Positions 57,571 to 64,000 of a stretch of DNA of 64,000 nt are shown in pieces (the stretch's first letter is position 1; the number at the start of each line of letters is the position of its first letter). Source of the stretch: Adiantum capillus-veneris (taxonomy: Eukaryota > Streptophyta > Polypodiopsida > Polypodiales > Pteridaceae); assembly GCA_014529385.2 (NCBI GenBank), contig CM043963.1, positions 101,551,912-101,615,911 on the forward strand. Reading direction: 5' to 3'. The translations under genes and the position numbers were made by a program. Below the pieces are notes generated by a model. That model was not told where the DNA came from. It saw nothing but the letters and a program-made list of their open reading frames with translations, and searched no databases.

Positions 57571-58645
57571 ACGCCTCTAAGTCAATGTCCTCTCCCTCCT
57601 CCTGCAGCCAGCTGGGTCAAAAGGGCCACAAGTCCATGCTTGTACCCATACGTCTCCTCTCGGCGTGTCAGAGGACGCTTCACGAAAACTTCCTGCAAAA
57701 TTATGGTTTAATCATTAGATAAATCTCCAAATAAAATATATATTTTTAGTAATTTATAGCATACCTATAATACTTACAAACTCACGTCGAAGCGTGTAGT
57801 AGCCTCCACTTCCAAGATGTGATGCTCCAACAGACTCCAAATGTGCTCTGGCTGCATCTCTCTACTGCTAAAATCTCTCAGGATTGTCTTGTGTCTCTCA
57901 TGAAATCCCCGCCCACTCCTCTGCGTCCAACCATGCTGGCTTTGGACTTCCGGCATTGTACATGTCTCTTGTCTCTAACCGACGGTGTGACATTGTGGCC
58001 TTCGCCACGCTCAAAATCTAGGGATTCGAGACTAGATCATACCCCTCTCCTAGCATGTACTCTCTGTGAATGGCCTCAATAATGTAATTCTTTCTTTCAA
58101 GATCGAGATTATCCCAAATCTCCATCATAGAGTGACCAATTTGAATTGTAAGAGCTGCCAAATCCTCTGTCGCATGGCCTTTCCAACCCTATCAGCCACA
58201 AGAGCTCCATCCTTGCTCTTGTACACCTTGCTAGGATCATGCTCGTGTGATCCCCAAGATGTACGTTATTATGTGCCAATCAAAGAACTATCTACTAAAG
58301 AGAGTGGTGGACGCTCTCTTGGTGGTGTGGACGCATTGGTAGAACCACTACCACAACAACCACCACCTCTAGAAGGACGCCTACCTCGTCTCAAGGATGA
58401 ACCACCCGTTGGTGTAGGGGGCACACTCAACTGAGGTGTGCGGCCACTCAGTGTAGGGACCACACTAGTCCCGGACATAGGGCTGTAGTAGGTCTAGAGA
58501 AACCTGATGTCCAAATGTGTTCTGCCATTGCGATCTGCTCTGGTGTGAACTGAGACAAAAATGAGCCCATCTTCTTGGGTGACATGCCAGCTGGAGTAAC
58601 ATGAAAACTTAAACTAGGAGAGTATTGCTCATCGTCATCGGCCAT
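57571..58645 (-). pseudogene. CACTA C second gene (TnpA-like)
   Basis: Starts at 58645 (MADDDEQYSPSLSFHVTPAG), matching the second gene of A. Then GGSSLRRGRRPSRGGG, then (57.8-58.2 kb) HERHKTILRDFSSREMQPEH and IWSLLEHHILEVEATTRF. A last exon near 57571-57691 encodes YGYKHGLVALLTQL and ends before the (ATAACC)n zone. Frames are shifted in places. Confidence 0.65.
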
Positions 58646-58797
58646 GGCTAATCATACACAAATAACATCCACAAAATACGTTAGTTTACAAAAGAAACGC
58701 TTAATCAATACAAATAACAAATAAACAAAGTTGCAACACAAATGAATGAATCTAAAGTGTATTGTAGACTAATAAAAAGAGTTTTACAAAAGAGTTC

Positions 58798-60629
58798 CTA
58801 GCAAAAATCATTATTTAATCTCTCATCTTCTATGAATTTTGATGCACTAAATCTGTCTGTCTCAATCTGTACTTCTACATCTCCGTCATTGAACTCTACT
58901 TCTTTGTCGCTCTTTGCATCAGGTTTAGTATTTGACACCTCATCTCTAGGTTCTGACAATTGCTCACTGCTGACATCCACCTCAAAATCTAAACTTAAAG
59001 TTTTCGTCGGTTTTGCACTTTGTTCATGAATCACCTCTTCAACCTCAACGTTCAATCCTTCACACACTTACTTTCTCCGTGGGGCAACTTGAACGACATA
59101 TATCCAACAGGGTTTAGACAGATCATTCTCATCATTTTCTGTCCATAGTGGATCATTTGTGAACACAACTTGTTCACAATGTTGCGGAAGTACGAATGTA
59201 TCCCACACACCTATCCACATCCGCATAAAGTTCACTTGAATTAATCCACTCTTGTCTTTACGCATAGTTGCATTAGGGCCGCTGGTAATAACTTTGAACC
59301 ACTTGACATCAAGGATAAACATATCAAACTTTCTAAATCTAATCTTCAAGATGGCTTGGATGTAGCCAAAGTATTCAAGTTGGCCAGTCTCTGTGTTCTC
59401 ATCCCTGGCACTACTCTTACTTTCTTGGACGAAGCTTGACCTAACACCACTGTCTAAAGTGACCCTTTGTTTGTCAATCCGTTGCACTCTGAAGTGTTTC
59501 CAATGCGACCACAAAGCTCCATGTTTGTGATACTGCAACCACAAAATTGAAATAGACTAAAAGTTACTAAAGCAATGTGATCATTTGGAGATCGAAAAGA
59601 AAGTTGTGAAAATATACATGCCAATCGTAACCCCTTGACATCTCCTCTTCCTCTTCAGTAATCAACACTCCATTCCTCTCTTCTCTGAGATTATTGCATC
59701 TAACCACCGCCCATTTGGAAAGTGTCGAAGGACCTTTGCAGGGATAAACTTTCCTTGTGTGTCCTCCCTGTATCTGTTTGTTCCAGAATTGGGACATTTT
59801 TCCAAATTTTCATACTCATTGCGAAAAAGTATACAATCATTAGGACATGCATGTATTTTGTCATAATCCAAGCCCAAATTAGTAAGAAGCTTTTTAGCGG
59901 CTGGACAGGTAGGGGACATGTGATTCCCTTCTGGCAAGATTTTCTCATTGGGAAACCTGTTGTTACATGAACAAGTCAGCCCCTTGATCACGTTATTGAA
60001 TTGTAATTTGTACTTTATCATGCTTAGGATACAATGTATTTACCTAAAAAGCTCTGTGTGACTGAGGCATCAGACCAACCGTAGACAGACTGCAAATTAA
60101 GCATTGCCAACACGGTACGAAGAACTGAGATTTTTGCACCACTGTAAAGCGGCGGCATGCGTGCAAGACTTTGCATCATCTCGCGCTCTTTGTTGTTGCT
60201 ATCATGCCTTCGATATGAACGGGATGACTGAGATTGGGTCCGCAGTATTGCGTTCAATGTTGTCGTCTTCTATGTTTTCAATGATGGGATCCATGTCAAA
60301 GAACATTTCCAACATCTGATCCATCTCTACTTCTTGAAATGCCACATCAGGTATTGGTTGGGAGGACTCAGTTGATGGCTGCTTGTTTGAAAATCGTCTT
60401 CTCTGGGATGAAGTTGGAGCAATATCTACTTGTGGAGTTTGACCTTCAGTCTCTAGACCATGAGATTGATAACGCAGGTCTTGTAGTTACTCTATCAAAA
60501 AGAGACTGTGATTGCGTATGTGTTGGTCGTAGATTTTTTGTTTTCAAAAGATCTGATGCTTGCAATGCGCACAAGGACATGCCATCCTATCGTCATATTT
60601 TATCCACCAGTGATGCAACAAATAATTAA
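58798..60629 (-). pseudogene. CACTA C TNP2-type transposase gene, internally deleted
   Basis: N-terminal CPCAHCKHQIF-like region near 60.55 kb, QPSTESSQPIPDVAFQ near 60.35 kb, ACPNDCILFRNEYENLEKCP near 59.85 kb, GKFIPAKVLRHFP near 59.74 kb. The TNP2 core after this is missing. The frame resumes with a full DUF4216-like part (59068-59544: QLEYFGYIQAILKIRF, DMFILDVKWFKV, FVLPQHCEQVVFTNDPLW) and an acidic tail ending NDFC at 58798. It keeps more of DUF4216 than A and less of TNP2, so the two deletions are independent. Confidence 0.85.
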
Positions 60630-60679
60630 AACACTTTAGTTGTTATAACTACACACTACTAAGTACATGACAATACATG

Positions 60680-62790
60680 ACAACCTCACATTCTCTAGCA
60701 CAAGGCCTGATCCCCGCACACCTTAGTCTAGAGGTGCATGGAGATTAGGAACACAAGGTAATAATCTCGTCTTTATTGGTCAATGACTATATATTAAGGT
60801 TCTTGAAGTTTGTGTGCACTTTCACAATCCCATTGTGTTTTTTCAACTATTTGTTGCTAGCTCTAACAACCTCACATTCTCTAGCCAGGCCTAATCCCCG
60901 CACACCTTGGTCTAGAGGTGCACGAAGACTAGGACCATAGGGTAATAATCTCGTCTTTATTAGTCAATGACTATATATTGAGGTTCTTGAAGTCTGTGAG
61001 CACTTTTAAAGTTCGATTGCGTTTTTTCAGCTATTTGCTGCTAGCTCGAGCTCTAACAATCTCACATTCTCTAGCCATGTTCGATCCCCGCACACCTCAC
61101 TCTAGAGGTGAAGCTAACCTATAACCTAAACCATAACCTAACCTATAACCAAATTAAACATAACCTATAACTTCACCTATAATAAAACCTAACCGAAGTT
61201 CGTTTGCATTTTTTGAAGTACACGAGTCATTCTTGAAGTCTGTTTGCATTTTTTATACTATTTGCCGCTAGCTCTAACCTAACTTATAATCTAACCTATC
61301 CTATAACCTCAACCTAACCTAACCTATAACCTAGCCCAGGCGAAGTCCTTTTGCATTTTTAGAAGTACACGAGTCATCTTCGAAGTCTGTTCGTGATTTT
61401 CCTACTATTCATTTGCCACTAGCTTTAACTTAGCCTATAATCTCACCTAACCTATAACCTAAACCTAACCTAACTTAACATAACCTATAACCTAAACCTA
61501 ACCTATAAGATAACCTAACTAAAGTCCATTTGCAGTTTTTGAAGTATGCGAGTCATCTTCAAAGTCCGTTTGCATTTTTTCTACTATTTGTCGCTAGCTC
61601 TAACCTAACCTATAATCTAACCTAACCTATAACCTAAACCTAACCTAACCTAACCTAACCTATAACCTAAACCTAACCAATAACCTAAACCTAACCAATA
61701 ACCTAACCTAACCAAAGTTCTTTTGCTTTTTTAGAAGTACACAAGTCATCTTCGTTTGGCCGCTAATAGATGGATGTTGTGTTCGGACAGTTAGAACTTA
61801 TGGTATGGTGTGTAAAGCTACTTAGGTTAGGATACTCCAAATTGGATTAGAATATCAATTAGCCATTTCAATCCTCTTAGGGCTAGCCACCTAGGGTTAG
61901 TGTCTTAGGACTAGTGTTGGTTTAGCTGCTAATAGATGGCCGTATTTTGGAGTGTTAGGGTGCGCTAAGTAAAGTTGCCTAGGTTTGGCTGCTCCAAATT
62001 GTATTAGTGTAGCGTTTTTCCATTTCAATGTGCTTATGGCTAGCTGCTTATGGTTATATAGATTCTGGTTTGGCCGCTAATATATGGTGCACCGTGTTCG
62101 GACGGTTAGGGCACGTGATGTAAAGCTGCTAAGGTAAATCTCTCTAAAACATATTAGGGTATCATTAGGCCAATTAGTATGCTTAGGGATAGATGATAAG
62201 CGTTATCGGCTTTAGATTAGCAACTTTTGTTTTGGCCACTAATAAATCTGCTTAGGTTTGACAACTTTTGATTTGGTCGCTCCAAACCCAATTAGTGTAG
62301 CACTTGGCCATTTCAATCTGCTAATAGGGTTAGAGAGTTATGGTTTAGACGCTAGTAGATGGTCATATTTGGACGTTTCATCGGATAAGTGTTTAAATTA
62401 ACATAACTCTCCGAACACAACGTCCATCTATAACCTAAACATGAGTTAACTTAACATATAACTTAGCCTAACTTTTTACGTACAACCTATAACGTAACCT
62501 AACTCAACCTATAACCTATGTTGTTGCCTAAACCTGACCTATAATTTAGCTAACCTATCCTAAACCTATAACTTGACATATAACTTAATTTAACCTTTAA
62601 TTTAAACCTAACCTAACATAATTAATGTCCTATAAGCTAACCTAATCTAACATAACCTAACCTAATGTAACTTAACGTATAACCTAGCTTGCAACTTAAC
62701 ATATAACCTATGTATACCCTAACCTAACCTATAATGTAAACTAAACTTCAACAAAACCTAAAACCTAAACCTCATCAATCGCATAATTTC
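60680..62790 (-). repeat. CACTA C 5' subterminal repeat zone
   Basis: Three copies of the CACCTC/GAGGTG block (60.68-61.11 kb), then (CCTAA)n blocks alternating with CGAAGTCCG units (61.1-61.76 kb). A different degenerate repeat of about 155 bp with TTTGGCCGCTAATAGATGG follows (61.76-62.4 kb), then more (CCTAA)n. Confidence 0.8.
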
Positions 62791-63065
62791 AAAAATGACA
62801 TAATTCAAAACGAGATTTCTTCAAAAACCATAACAAAATTTTTTCATAATTCAAAACAAAATTTCACAACATAAACCATAATTTCTTTTAAAGCATTGAA
62901 AGTGTAAGAATGAAATTTTCTTTTATCAATATACAAATTAATTTAAATAACATTAATATGCATTAAAAGTTCAAGCACTCACATGCGGCCTATTTGAGCA
63001 AGAAAAGGTGTTGTAAACGTTCTCAAACCTGCAAAAACGCACACACACACCATGTTAAACTCATG

Positions 63066-63238
63066 TGGTCCTCTGACAGTTTACAAGGAGCATGGTAGAT
63101 TTTTGCTTGAAGGACATGAGCTACATGGACCAAACATATGCAAACATGACATGCATCCACTGAAAGTGAGTGATTGGAAAAACATATGGCTAGAGAGGGG
63201 AGATTTCATGCCACCTGGAGTGAATTGCTAAGTAATCA
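63066..63238. other. Short unassigned stretch
   Basis: Between the broken 5' end of CACTA C and the last LTR. Nothing recognised. Confidence 0.4.
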
Positions 63239-63817
<579 letters not shown>

Positions 63818-64000
63818 GTGGTATTAGAGCGTAGGCAATGTTCTTGGTAATTTAAAAATTACAAAGATCGAGAATCAAAGCCATGAAATGCTCTTTCGAT
63901 GTTACAAGGAAGATAAGTGTCTTTTTTTTTCTTTCCTGAGTTTTAGCATGCGTTGCTCTTGACAATCGTTGGTTACTTAAATTCATATTAATTTTCCACT

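Larger units (their letters stand above)
44624..63065 (-). mobile_element. CACTA transposon C, reversed, split by gypsy 2
   Basis: The left tip CACTACAACACGTCGCG (44624) matches the reverse complement of the CACTA A 3' end (CACTACAAGACGTCGCG). After 182 bp it is cut by gypsy 2 (44806-56645) and resumes at 56646. It runs, in reverse order to A, through the 3' subterminal (ATAACC)n zone, the second gene, the TNP2 gene, the CACCTC block and the (CCTAA)n subterminal zone, to the region matching the A leader (CCTGCAAAAACGCACACAC at about 63030). The 5' tip is lost at about 63065. Confidence 0.88.

Overview
The window looks like repeat-rich nuclear DNA of a land plant with a large genome. The evidence is a DUF761-type plant gene, plant-type Ty3/gypsy elements (one with the second RNase H domain of the Tat clade), Ty1/copia pieces primed by initiator-Met tRNA, CACTA (En/Spm) transposons, 77-100 bp GT-AG introns and long (CT)n/(GA)n tracts. 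I cannot name the species. A non-flowering vascular plant such as a fern or lycophyte is possible but unproven.

Layout. 1-196 and 11299-11707 hold an unknown spliced gene (gene A), split by an 11.1 kb LTR element (gypsy 1, minus strand, 197-11298) with an unusual 3.5 kb coding region after pol. 12082-12936 is an intact-looking two-exon gene (gene B, 256 aa) with a TATA box. A 215 bp hairpin follows. Then, convergent on the minus strand, come a histone H3-like pseudogene (13701-14609) and a large intron-containing transposase-like gene (gene Y, 14878-17697). An older, more decayed copy of the same A-B / H3-Y arrangement occupies 18415-21289 plus 27875-29350. It is split by a 6.6 kb CACTA element (21290-27874).

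28343-38840 is mostly non-coding: a MITE, microsatellites, a cluster of short palindromes, a segmental duplication, weak retroelement and LINE traces, and one credible host gene, a DUF761/membrane protein at 32689-33597 (minus).

38845-63065 is a nest. A broken copia element (38845 to about 42838) abuts a truncated CACTA (B, to 44623). This abuts a second, reversed CACTA (C, 44624 to about 63065). C is split by an 11.8 kb gypsy element (gypsy 2, 44806-56645) whose gag holds a 2.6 kb non-coding copia-type element (47888-50496). The window ends with another copia-type LTR and its primer site (63239-63830).

The most unusual content is the twice-seen cassette that puts an H3 histone-fold domain with a non-canonical tail next to a transposase-like gene and two unknown genes. 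Also notable are the tandem palindromes inside CACTA A and the post-pol coding region of gypsy 1.
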